Shown here piece by piece: positions 7,405-14,507 of a stretch of 23,570 nucleotides of DNA. The notes below the pieces were generated by a model. The model ran no database searches and was not told the DNA's origin. It saw only the letters and a program-made list of their open reading frames with translations. A program made the position numbers and the translations under genes. The DNA comes from AC-32 sp035518635. GTDB taxonomy: Bacteria; Actinomycetota; Thermoleophilia; Gaiellales; Gaiellaceae. The stretch's first letter is position 1; every line of letters begins with the position of its first letter. The stretch is from positions 1-23,570 of the forward strand of contig DATIXI010000060.1 in NCBI GenBank assembly GCA_035518635.1, given 5' to 3'.

Positions 7405-7797
7405 CTAAGGATGCCCTGCCGCACCAGCTGCGAGCTGCCTGTACGAGAGGTTCATGACCGCCTTGGTGTAGCGCCTCGTCTGCGGATCCATCGACGCGAG
7501 GACGGAGGCCACCGTCGGCCCGTGCTGGACGGTCGGCAGCTGGTAGCCGATGTCGAGCGCGCCCGCGGCGACCTGCGCGGGAGTCAGCGACATGATCGCG
7601 TCCTGCATCGAGAGCGGCTTCGAGCTGGACACGCTCGGCCTTCCGGCCGGAACGGCGTTCGAGGAGCCGTTGTCGAATGCAAACACGACCAGGCCCCAGG
7701 TGACGACCGCGGCCAGCGCGGCGACCAGGCCGATCAGCCCGAGCAGACGGCTCCGGCGGATCTGGACGGTTGCGGGAATGCTGGTGGAAGCGCTCAT
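7405..7797 (-). CDS. Possible separate product from internal start: small single-pass membrane protein
   Basis: ATG 7797 is Met92 of the longer ORF. Translation from it gives 130 residues: a short polar N-terminus, a basic RRSR, one membrane helix (about residues 18-40) and a C-terminal domain of about 90 residues outside the membrane. The start has a better ribosome-binding site than the upstream start at 8070. I list it as an alternative to, or in addition to, the fusion. Confidence 0.5.
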   Translation of the reverse strand: MSASTSIPATVQIRRSRLLGLIGLVAALAAVVTWGLVVFAFDNGSSNAVPAGRPSVSSSKPLSMQDAIMSLTPAQVAAGALDIGYQLPTVQHGPTVASVLASMDPQTRRYTKAVMNLSYRQLAAGAAGHP

Positions 7798-8070
7798 GTC
7801 GCTTCTCCTTTCGGGTCGGACGTTCAGTGCGGGCACGATCCGGTCGAAGGACAGGCCCGCCCGCCGGTTCGCCTCGGCGACAGCCGCCTGGCCAGGCGCC
7901 TCGAACTGGCAGTAGCAGGCCTCGTCCTTCAACACGATGGTCGAGCCGAGGTAGCGCACCTCCGTGCTCTCTGCCCACAGACGCTCTGTCGCTTCCTCTA
8001 GCTCGGAGAGCCTGCGGAGGAGGTTGGACTCTGAGAGCCCTGGGAGGTATCGCTCGACGACGTAGACCAT
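7405..8070 (-). CDS. DUF4242 domain fused in frame to a membrane-anchored C-terminal segment
   Basis: The 221-residue ORF starts at ATG 8070. Residues 1-83 form a DUF4242 domain (VERYLPGLSE near the start, VRYLGSTIV at 38-46, EACYCQFEAPG at 50-60, ending FDRIVPA), a ferredoxin-like fold for which a nickel-binding member is known in Streptomyces. Residues 109-131 are a hydrophobic membrane helix preceded by basic residues (IRRSR), which puts the DUF4242 part in the cytoplasm. Residues 132-221 are an outside tail of no recognisable family. DUF4242 proteins normally end near residue 85. The sequence coding residues 85-91 contains a strong Shine-Dalgarno site followed by Met92, so the ORF looks like two genes joined in frame. 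It lies 48 bases after the second LuxR regulator, with a hairpin in between. Frameshift-driven fusion and dual translation are both possible. Confidence 0.75.
   Translation of the reverse strand: MVYVVERYLPGLSESNLLRRLSELEEATERLWAESTEVRYLGSTIVLKDEACYCQFEAPGQAAVAEANRRAGLSFDRIVPALNVRPERRSDMSASTSIPATVQIRRSRLLGLIGLVAALAAVVTWGLVVFAFDNGSSNAVPAGRPSVSSSKPLSMQDAIMSLTPAQVAAGALDIGYQLPTVQHGPTVASVLASMDPQTRRYTKAVMNLSYRQLAAGAAGHP
7803..7811 (-). promoter_or_regulatory. Internal ribosome-binding site AAAGGAGAA
   Basis: It sits inside the DUF4242 reading frame, with the GGAG core 7 bases before the in-frame ATG at 7797. It is as strong as the site in front of the DUF1003 gene. Confidence 0.65.
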
Positions 8071-8085
8071 GTCGTCGACGGTAGG

Positions 8086-8124
8086 GCCTAGGGTCGGGGG
8101 CCCGATACCCGAGAAACCCTAGGC
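8086..8124 (-). terminator. Interrupted inverted repeat over the LuxR-2 stop codon
   Basis: GCCTAGGGT (8086-8094) and ACCCTAGGC (8116-8124) are perfect 9-base inverted copies. Inside them TCGGG (8094-8098) and CCCGA (8108-8112) can add a second stem. The right arm contains the stop codon of the second LuxR gene and the left arm lies 16 bases before the DUF4242 start. There is no T-run. It may be a terminator/attenuator or a dyad operator. Confidence 0.45.
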
Positions 8125-10905
8125 TTGGACGGCTTCGTCCCTTGGTATGGCCAGCTGTGCCGCTAGCTCCGTACGGGAGCGGATCCCGAGCTTGCGATAG
8201 ACACGCGAAAGGTGCGCCTCGACCGTGCTCACGCCCATGAAGAGCTCGGCGGCGATCTCCTTGTTCGTGCGGCCGGCCGCGGCGAGCTCGGCCACTCGCC
8301 GCTCGGCCTCGGTCAGCTCGTCGTCCGAGGCGGGCGCACGCCCGCTGATCCGCCTGAGCTCGGCGCGTGCCCTCTCGGCCCAGAGAGGCGCGCCGAGCTC
8401 CTCGAGGATCGCGAGCGACTGCTCGAGCGACTCCCGGGCAGCCTTCTTCTGTTGTGCCTGCCGTCGCACGACTCCCAGGCAGAGCAAGGAACGGGCTCGC
8501 TCGATCGGAAACGGCTGGGCGTCTGCAAGCGAGCGGTCGAGCGCATCGAGCGCGGGCTCCAACTGGCCCTCGGCTGCAAGGAGCAGGCCACGGCAACGGG
8601 CGGCACCCGCTCTTGCCGGCGGGCTCCCGAGCCGCCCGGCGTGGAGCTCGTACCGTTCGAGGTACTCCCGCGCCCGTTCCAGCTCGCCGAGGCCGATGAG
8701 CGTCTCGAGGGCGTCCGCCCAAACCGCGAGTGACGGGTCGTTGAACCCGCCCTCGAACAGACGTTCTGGAAGCTCGCGCAGGTAGTCCCCAGCGGCGTGC
8801 AGGTTGCCGAGCTCGAGCTCGAGGTGCCCGAGCACGCCGAGCGCAACGATCTCGAAGTACTCCTTCGAGGTCTCTTCGCAGAACGCGATCGCCTCCGCGG
8901 CCGAGGCCCGGGCCTCGTCGACCAGCCCGAGGTCGGCCTCTACGAGCGCCTTGGCCCGTCCCACCCAGGCCCGTCCGCGAGGATGCTGCGTGTGCTCGGT
9001 GAGCTCGTATGCCGCGTTGGCGAGCTCGAGCGCGCGCTGCCAGCGGCCGGCCTGCCACTCGAGCATGCCCAGCGGCCAGAGAACCATCACGCGACTGCCC
9101 TCGTCGCCCCGCTCGATCGTCGCGGCCTCGAGCTCCTCGAAGAGGGCACGGGCCTTGTCGAGCTCGCCGAGGCGAGCGAGGAGCCGAGCGAACGAGTAGC
9201 GCGGGCTCTCGTCGGTCTCCAGCAGCAACCCCTCGCGCTCCTCGATCTCGACACCCCGCTCGAGCAGTCCCGGAGTGACCTCGTCGGCGTACGCCTCGGC
9301 ATGACCGGCGCGCGCGATGGTGACGGCGAGCAGATATGAGTCGCCTGCACGCTCGGCCTTCTCCAGTGCCGCCCGCGCGTCGACGAGCGCCGCGCGCGCA
9401 TCGGCCCGGTACAGATGGATCCCCATCTGCCACGCGAGGATTCGTGCCAGTCGTGCATCGTCGCCCGCGGCTTCCGCCCGCGCCTGCTCGTAGAAGGCGT
9501 CGAGCACCGGAGTGTCCGCCCTCTGGGTCAACGCGAGCCCGAAGAGGACATCCGACCGCTCCACCCCCGGGGGTACCTCGGCCAGAAGGTCCTCGTACAG
9601 GTCGAAGGCCCGGTCGAAGTCGCCCGCCAGCCGGTAGAGCTCGGCCGCGCGCAGGCGCCGTCGTCGCATCAGGAAGGGATCGTCCGGGGCCAGCTGGGCG
9701 GCGAGCTCGCAGAGCTCCGCCGCGGCGCCGGGTGCGCCCCTCGCGGCAGCATTCTCCGCAGCGCTCTCCAGCTCTGAGGCGATCGCAGCGTCGGGGCCTT
9801 CCGCGGCGAGTGCGAGGTGGCGGGCCCGCTCCTCCACGTCCGCAACTGCGCTCGCGAGCGCGCGGTGCACCGCACGGCGCTTCCACAGCGGTGCCTGCTC
9901 GTAGCAGATCGAGGCGAGCAGCGGATGGGTGAAGCGAATGCTCGTGCCGTCCAGCTCCACCACGGCCTCCTGTGCCGCCGCCTCGAGCGCCTCCAGGACG
10001 CGCTCCTGCTCGCCGTACGTCGCGGCGACCAGCTCGACGGTCGGGCGGGCCAGCGCCGCAACCTGGAGCAGGACGTCGAGCGTCTCTCCCGGGAGCCGTG
10101 CGAGGCGGCCGCCGAGCAGCTCGCGCAGGCTCTCGGGCACTCGCAACGGCTGGCCCGGCGCCGGTCGCGTGCCTGTCCGGACGAGCTCTCGCCCGAGCTC
10201 CAGCGCGAAGAACGGGTTACCCGCCGTCGCCTCCTGCACGCGGGCGAGCTCCGGTCGGGTCAGGTCGAGCCCGAGCCGTTCCAGGAGCAGGCCGTGCACC
10301 GCGCCGAGGCTGAGCGGGTCGATCCCGAGCTGCTCGAGCCGCTGTTCCACGAAGGAGCGCTCGAGCTCGAAGGGCATCGTCACGTCGGGCCCCGTCCTGA
10401 CCGTGACCAGCACGCCGACCGGCTCCTCGCGCAGGCGGCGCAGAGCGATCTGCAGGACTCCGGCCGAAGCCGGGTCGAGCCACTGGAGGTCGTCGAGAGC
10501 GACCAGGACCGGGCCGCGCTCGGCGAGCGTCGAGAGGAGGTCGAGCACGGCCAGCCCGATCGCGTGCGCGTCGGGAGCGACGTCTCCCGGCTCGACGCGC
10601 AGCAGTGCGATCTCGAGCGCCCGTCTGCGGGGCGGCAGCAGGGAGGCCGCGACCTCGTCGAAGACGGGCGCGAGCAGCTCCGAAAGCGCCGCGAACGAGA
10701 GCGAGGCCTCGGCCTCGACCCCGCGGCAGGTCAGGACCGCGCCGAAGCGCTCCCGAGCGTGCTCGACCCCTGTCTCCCAGAGGATCGTCTTGCCGATTCC
10801 CGGCTCGCCGGAGAGGACGAGCGCCCGCGGGCCCTGCTCCACAGCGGCCAGGAAGGTCTCGATCGCGGCAAGCTCCGCCTCCCGCCCGATGACAGCCGCG
10901 TTCAC
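8119..10905 (-). CDS. LAL-type transcriptional regulator, AAA ATPase with C-terminal LuxR HTH (copy 2)
   Basis: The protein has 928 residues from GTG 10905. An AAA/STAND ATPase comes first, with Walker A GEPGIGKT at 33-40 and a Walker B-like VALDDLQW at about 135-142. A long helical TPR-like region follows (about 330-840). Last is a LuxR/GerE HTH starting at residue 864 (LTEAERRVAEL, NKEIAAELF, VSTVEAHLSRVYRKLG), ending with the usual IRSRTELAAQL helix. Such proteins use ATP and a small-molecule or protein ligand to activate transcription; the ligand is unknown. The start is chosen because GTG overlaps the stop of the upstream paralogue by GTGA; the frame is open further upstream, but only as out-of-frame sequence of copy 1. 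It may control the phosphotransfer/carboxylase genes beside it, which is inference from position. Confidence 0.92.
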   Translation of the reverse strand: MNAAVIGREAELAAIETFLAAVEQGPRALVLSGEPGIGKTILWETGVEHARERFGAVLTCRGVEAEASLSFAALSELLAPVFDEVAASLLPPRRRALEIALLRVEPGDVAPDAHAIGLAVLDLLSTLAERGPVLVALDDLQWLDPASAGVLQIALRRLREEPVGVLVTVRTGPDVTMPFELERSFVEQRLEQLGIDPLSLGAVHGLLLERLGLDLTRPELARVQEATAGNPFFALELGRELVRTGTRPAPGQPLRVPESLRELLGGRLARLPGETLDVLLQVAALARPTVELVAATYGEQERVLEALEAAAQEAVVELDGTSIRFTHPLLASICYEQAPLWKRRAVHRALASAVADVEERARHLALAAEGPDAAIASELESAAENAAARGAPGAAAELCELAAQLAPDDPFLMRRRRLRAAELYRLAGDFDRAFDLYEDLLAEVPPGVERSDVLFGLALTQRADTPVLDAFYEQARAEAAGDDARLARILAWQMGIHLYRADARAALVDARAALEKAERAGDSYLLAVTIARAGHAEAYADEVTPGLLERGVEIEEREGLLLETDESPRYSFARLLARLGELDKARALFEELEAATIERGDEGSRVMVLWPLGMLEWQAGRWQRALELANAAYELTEHTQHPRGRAWVGRAKALVEADLGLVDEARASAAEAIAFCEETSKEYFEIVALGVLGHLELELGNLHAAGDYLRELPERLFEGGFNDPSLAVWADALETLIGLGELERAREYLERYELHAGRLGSPPARAGAARCRGLLLAAEGQLEPALDALDRSLADAQPFPIERARSLLCLGVVRRQAQQKKAARESLEQSLAILEELGAPLWAERARAELRRISGRAPASDDELTEAERRVAELAAAGRTNKEIAAELFMGVSTVEAHLSRVYRKLGIRSRTELAAQLAIPRDEAVQA
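8210..8274 (-). repeat. 65-base near-identical repeat in LuxR HTH, copy in LuxR-2
   Basis: It matches 10975-11039 with a single difference (position 8251 against 11016). It codes for the recognition part of the HTH. Flanking parts of the two genes differ much more, so this block stands out. Confidence 0.8.
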
Positions 10906-13670
10906 GCTTTCACCGTGTCGAGGCTCGCTGCGAGCCCGGCGCGGCGGACACCGAGCTTGCGGTAGACGCGGGAGAGGTGCGCCTCGACCGTGCTCACGCC
11001 CATGAAGAGCTCGGCTGCGATCTCCTTGTTCGTGCGGCCCTGGGCGGCGAGCTCGGCCACACGGCGCTCGGTCCCGGTCAGCTCGTCGGAGGAAGGTGCG
11101 CGGCCGCTGATCCGCTTTAGCTCGACGCTGGTCTTCTCGGCCCAGAGCTCGGCACCGAGCTCCTCGAAGATCGAGAGCGCGTGCTCGAGGGCTTCCCGTG
11201 CTGTCTTCTTCTGCTGGGCCTGCCTGAGCACGATGCCCTTGCAGACCAGCGTGCGGCCCCGTTCGAGAGGGCACGGAAGCTCGGCGAGCTCGTCGAGCGA
11301 TGCCTCCAAGCCCGCAAGCGCGGCGCCGAGATCGCCCTCGGCGGCAGCGAGCAGGCCTCGGCAACGCGCAGCGGCGGCGTAGGCCCACGCACTGCCCAGG
11401 CTGTGCGCGTTCAGCTCGTACTGCTCCAGGTGGGCACGTGCCTCGTCGAGCTCGCCGAGCGCGACCAGCGTTTCGATCGTGTCCGGCCACACCGGGTTCG
11501 ACGGATCCGTCCAGCCCAGCTCGAGCAATTGTCCGGGGAGATCGCGGAGGTGAGTCCCCGCAACGTCGAGAGCGCCGCGGGCGAGCTCGATGCGGCCGAG
11601 CACGCCGAGAGCGGGAATCGTGACGATGTAGTCGGAGGGATCGACGAAGGCGAGGGCTCGCTCGACCGACGCGCAAGCTTCGTCGACCTGGCCGAGATCC
11701 GCCTCGATGAGGGCCTTGATGCTCTCGGCGAAACCCTGGGTGTTCCGGGGCGCGGTCTGGGCCGTGAGCTCGGCCGCGGCAACGGCGTGATCGAGCGCGC
11801 GGTGGAAGTTGCCCGCGTACCACTCGAGCGTGGCCAGGCGGGCGACGACGAGCCCACGCGTCAGCTCGTCGCCTCGCCCTGCCGCGCTCACCTCCGCCTC
11901 CTCGAGAATGGCGCGCGCCCGGTCGAGCTCGCCAAGTCGAATCAGGCTCCGGCCGTAAGCGATGCGCGGGCTTGCGTCGTACTCGAGGGCAATCGGCAAG
12001 CGCTCTTCGATCTCGATACCCCTCTCGAGCAGGCCCGGTGTGCTCTCGGCTCCCCAGCCCTCCGCTCTGCCGACCTCTGCGATCGCCGAGGCGAGCAGCA
12101 CGGGGTCGCCGACCTGCTCGGCCATGTCGAGCGCCATGCGGCCGTCCGACAGCGCCTTCCGGACGTCCCCCATGAACATGTGGACCCAGCTCCGGAAGGC
12201 CAGGAGCCGAGAGCACCGAGCGTCATCGCCCGCAGCCTCTTCGAGCGCTCGACCGCAGAGCTCGAGCAGATCGCGAGGCTCGGCAATGCGGGTCAGCGCG
12301 AGAGCGAAGAGGACATCGGCGCGAGCCGGGCCGGACGAGACCTCCGGCAAGACCTGCTCGAGCAGCGCGGCTGCCCGCTCCCCCTCGCCCGAAAGACGAT
12401 GGAAGGTCGCCGCTCTCAGGCGTCGCTTTCGCGCCAGATCGGGATCAGCTGGGGTCAGCTCTGCGGCCTGCTCCGCGAGATCCGCTGCGGCGGCCGTCGC
12501 CCCACGGGCGGCCGCGTGCTCGCCCGCCGCATCGAGCTGGTCCGCGGCGGCGGCGTCCGGTCCTCCGACGGAGAGCGCCAGATGACGAGCCTGCTCCTCG
12601 ACGTCGGTGGCGGCCGACGCAAGAGCACCGTGGATCGCCCGACGCTTCCAGACGGGCGCCTGCTCGTAGCAGATAGAAGCGAGCAACGGATGCGTGAAGC
12701 GGAGGCTGGAGTCGTCGAGCTCGATGACGCCCTCCCGGGCTGCGGTGTCGAGGGCCTCGAGCACACCGCCCTCGTCACCGTGGGCAGCCGTGACCAGCGC
12801 GATTGTCGGCTGGGCGAGGGCGGCCGCAAAGACCACGACATCGCCGGTCTCGGTCGGGAGCCGGGCGAGGCGGCCGTCGAGGAGCTCGTGCAGGCTCTCG
12901 GGTACCGGGAGGGCTCGGCCGGCCTCGGGCCGGGTGCCTGTCCTGACGAGCTCGCGTCCGAGCTCGAGCGCGAAGAACGGGTTGCCCGCAGAGGCCTCCT
13001 GGAGGCGGGTGAGCTCGGGCCGCGTCAGGTCGAGTCCGAGCCGCTCCTTGAGCAGGCGATGGAGAGCTCCCAGGCTGAGCGCGCCGAGCACCAGGCGGGT
13101 CAGCCGTTCTTCCGGAACGGCCGCTTCGAGCGCGAGCGAGGTTGTGACCTCGGGTGCCCGGCGAACGGTCGCCAGGAGCCTGACGGGCTCGTCCTCCAGA
13201 CGGCGCAGCGCGATCTGGAGCACGCCCGCCGAGGCGGGATCGAGCCACTGGAGATCGTCGAGTGCGACCACGACCGGGCCGCCCTCGGCGAGCGCTCGCA
13301 GGACGTCGAGCAGCGCGAGCCCGATCGCGCGCGGGTCGGGAGCCTGGTCTCCCGGCTCGGCGAGCAGGAGCGCCACCTCGAGTGCATGGCGCCGCAGCGG
13401 CGCCAGTTCAGGCGCCACCTCTTCGAAGACCGGGGCGAGCAGATCGGAGAGGGCCGTGAAGGAGAGCGAGGCCTCGGCCTCGGCACTGCGGTGCGACAGG
13501 ACGCGGAGGGAGCACTGCTTTGCCTCCTCGACGCCCTCCTCCCAGAGGACCGTCTTGCCGATTCCCGGCTCGCCGGAGAGAACAAGCGCCTGCGGCCCGC
13601 GCTCGGCCTCGGCCAGGAAGGCCTGGATCGCGGCACGCTCCTCGTCCCGCCCGATAACGGTCTCCGCCAT
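10902..13670 (-). CDS. LAL-type transcriptional regulator, AAA ATPase with C-terminal LuxR HTH (copy 1)
   Basis: The 922-residue paralogue of the next gene has the same order of parts: Walker A GEPGIGKT at 33-40, Walker B-like VVALDD at 134-139, a TPR-like helical middle and a LuxR HTH from residue 864. The two proteins are collinear with no large insertions. The end differs: after YRKLG it reads VRRAGLAASL, lacking the usual SRTEL of the last HTH helix, so dimerisation or DNA contact may be altered. The start is ATG 13670 with GAGGG just upstream. It lies 33 bases after the HAD phosphatase stop and overlaps the second regulator by GTGA, so all may be one transcript from 19230. Autoregulation of the operon is plausible but not shown. 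Confidence 0.92.
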   Translation of the reverse strand: MAETVIGRDEERAAIQAFLAEAERGPQALVLSGEPGIGKTVLWEEGVEEAKQCSLRVLSHRSAEAEASLSFTALSDLLAPVFEEVAPELAPLRRHALEVALLLAEPGDQAPDPRAIGLALLDVLRALAEGGPVVVALDDLQWLDPASAGVLQIALRRLEDEPVRLLATVRRAPEVTTSLALEAAVPEERLTRLVLGALSLGALHRLLKERLGLDLTRPELTRLQEASAGNPFFALELGRELVRTGTRPEAGRALPVPESLHELLDGRLARLPTETGDVVVFAAALAQPTIALVTAAHGDEGGVLEALDTAAREGVIELDDSSLRFTHPLLASICYEQAPVWKRRAIHGALASAATDVEEQARHLALSVGGPDAAAADQLDAAGEHAAARGATAAAADLAEQAAELTPADPDLARKRRLRAATFHRLSGEGERAAALLEQVLPEVSSGPARADVLFALALTRIAEPRDLLELCGRALEEAAGDDARCSRLLAFRSWVHMFMGDVRKALSDGRMALDMAEQVGDPVLLASAIAEVGRAEGWGAESTPGLLERGIEIEERLPIALEYDASPRIAYGRSLIRLGELDRARAILEEAEVSAAGRGDELTRGLVVARLATLEWYAGNFHRALDHAVAAAELTAQTAPRNTQGFAESIKALIEADLGQVDEACASVERALAFVDPSDYIVTIPALGVLGRIELARGALDVAGTHLRDLPGQLLELGWTDPSNPVWPDTIETLVALGELDEARAHLEQYELNAHSLGSAWAYAAAARCRGLLAAAEGDLGAALAGLEASLDELAELPCPLERGRTLVCKGIVLRQAQQKKTAREALEHALSIFEELGAELWAEKTSVELKRISGRAPSSDELTGTERRVAELAAQGRTNKEIAAELFMGVSTVEAHLSRVYRKLGVRRAGLAASLDTVKA
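10975..11039 (-). repeat. 65-base near-identical repeat in LuxR HTH, copy in LuxR-1
   Basis: Partner of 8210-8274, with 64 of 65 bases identical. Identity falls off on both sides although both genes continue to align. Confidence 0.8.
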
Positions 13671-13694
13671 GTCCCTCGCGCGGATTGTCGCGCT

Positions 13695-13709
13695 CTCTGA
13701 GGCTCAGAG
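13695..13709 (-). other. Small hairpin over the HAD stop codon
   Basis: CTCTGA and TCAGAG form a 6-base stem with a 3-base loop that includes the stop codon of the HAD gene. It could slow or partly end transcription before the regulators. There is no T-run, so support is weak. Confidence 0.25.
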
Positions 13710-14507
13710 CCAGTCGAGCAGGTCCGCGACGCTGCCGACGACCGCGTCGGGGCGCAGATCCGGAGCGACGTCATCGAGCTCCACACGGCCGCTGATTCCG
13801 GTCTGGACCAGGATCGTTCGCGCTCCGCCGAGTCGGCCGAGCGCGATGTCCATGCCGAGGTCGTCACCGATCACGGCCACCTCTGCAGTTGGCACTCCCA
13901 GCTGCTCGCTGATCGTCTCGAGCGCGGCCTCCGACGGTTTGCCGACGATCAACGGCTCGGTGCTGCTCGCCTTCGCCAGCGCAGCGGTGGTCATCGCGCC
14001 GCGGCTGATGATCGGCCCGTTGGCGCCCGCGTAGGCAGGCGCGTAGCTCGCGGTCAGCAGCTGTGCGCCTGCCAGCACCGCACGCGCCCCGCGCTCGAGC
14101 TCCTCGAACTCGAGGGCCTCGGGCGTGGCGACGAAGACGACGTCCGCATGCTCGGCGTCCTCGCCCGCCAGGACCCGCACGCCCGCCCGCGCGAGGTACT
14201 CGCGTGCAGAGTCGTTGGCGAACGGGAGCACGCCTCCGTCGTGGATGCGCAGATAGGTCTGGAGGCTCCTCAGAGGCGTCAGCATCTCCTCGTCGGCGAT
14301 CTCGAGACCGGCTCGGCGCAGGCCCGCAGCAAAAGACTCGGGCGTCTCGTGCGTGCCGTTGGTGAAGAGGGCGAGCGGCCGGCCCGAGGCGCGGATCTTC
14401 GCGAGCACCTCGAGGGCACCCGGCTGCACGTGGGCCTCGGACCCGGAGCGGTGCACAAGGGTGCCGTCGACGTCGAAGACAAAGCCGCGGCAATCGTCAA
14501 GTCGCAC
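13704..14507 (-). CDS. HAD superfamily phosphatase, subfamily IIA (NagD / 4-nitrophenylphosphatase type)
   Basis: The 267-residue protein starts at GTG 14507, 11 bases inside the carboxyltransferase gene, which implies coupled translation. All HAD motifs are present: motif I DVDGTLV (Asp12 nucleophile, Asp14 acid/base), motif II LFTNGT (Thr49), motif III Lys190 in VGKPSEAAL, and motif IV GDDLGMD (Asp215, Asp216). A type IIA cap lies at about 80-175. Such enzymes remove phosphate from small molecules (nucleotides, sugar or aryl phosphates); the exact substrate is unknown. Its place as the fifth gene after a kinase-like pair and a carboxyltransferase suggests it acts on the phosphorylated intermediate or product of that pathway. 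This is inference. The delta subunit of anaerobic phenylphosphate carboxylase is also HAD-like, which makes the context notable. Confidence 0.9.
   Translation of the reverse strand: MRLDDCRGFVFDVDGTLVHRSGSEAHVQPGALEVLAKIRASGRPLALFTNGTHETPESFAAGLRRAGLEIADEEMLTPLRSLQTYLRIHDGGVLPFANDSAREYLARAGVRVLAGEDAEHADVVFVATPEALEFEELERGARAVLAGAQLLTASYAPAYAGANGPIISRGAMTTAALAKASSTEPLIVGKPSEAALETISEQLGVPTAEVAVIGDDLGMDIALGRLGGARTILVQTGISGRVELDDVAPDLRPDAVVGSVADLLDWL

Noticed and set aside
10906..12216. N-terminal extension of the LuxR-2 frame to 1365 codons
   Set aside because: The extra part is out-of-frame sequence of LuxR copy 1. The GTG at 10905 gives an exact collinear paralogue.
11181..13700. Plus-strand open frame of 839 codons opposite LuxR copy 1
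   Set aside because: It is a shadow of the minus-strand gene caused by strong GC3 bias. Its composition is Arg/Glu/Gly-rich with no domain, and the minus strand shows a complete AAA-LuxR protein.
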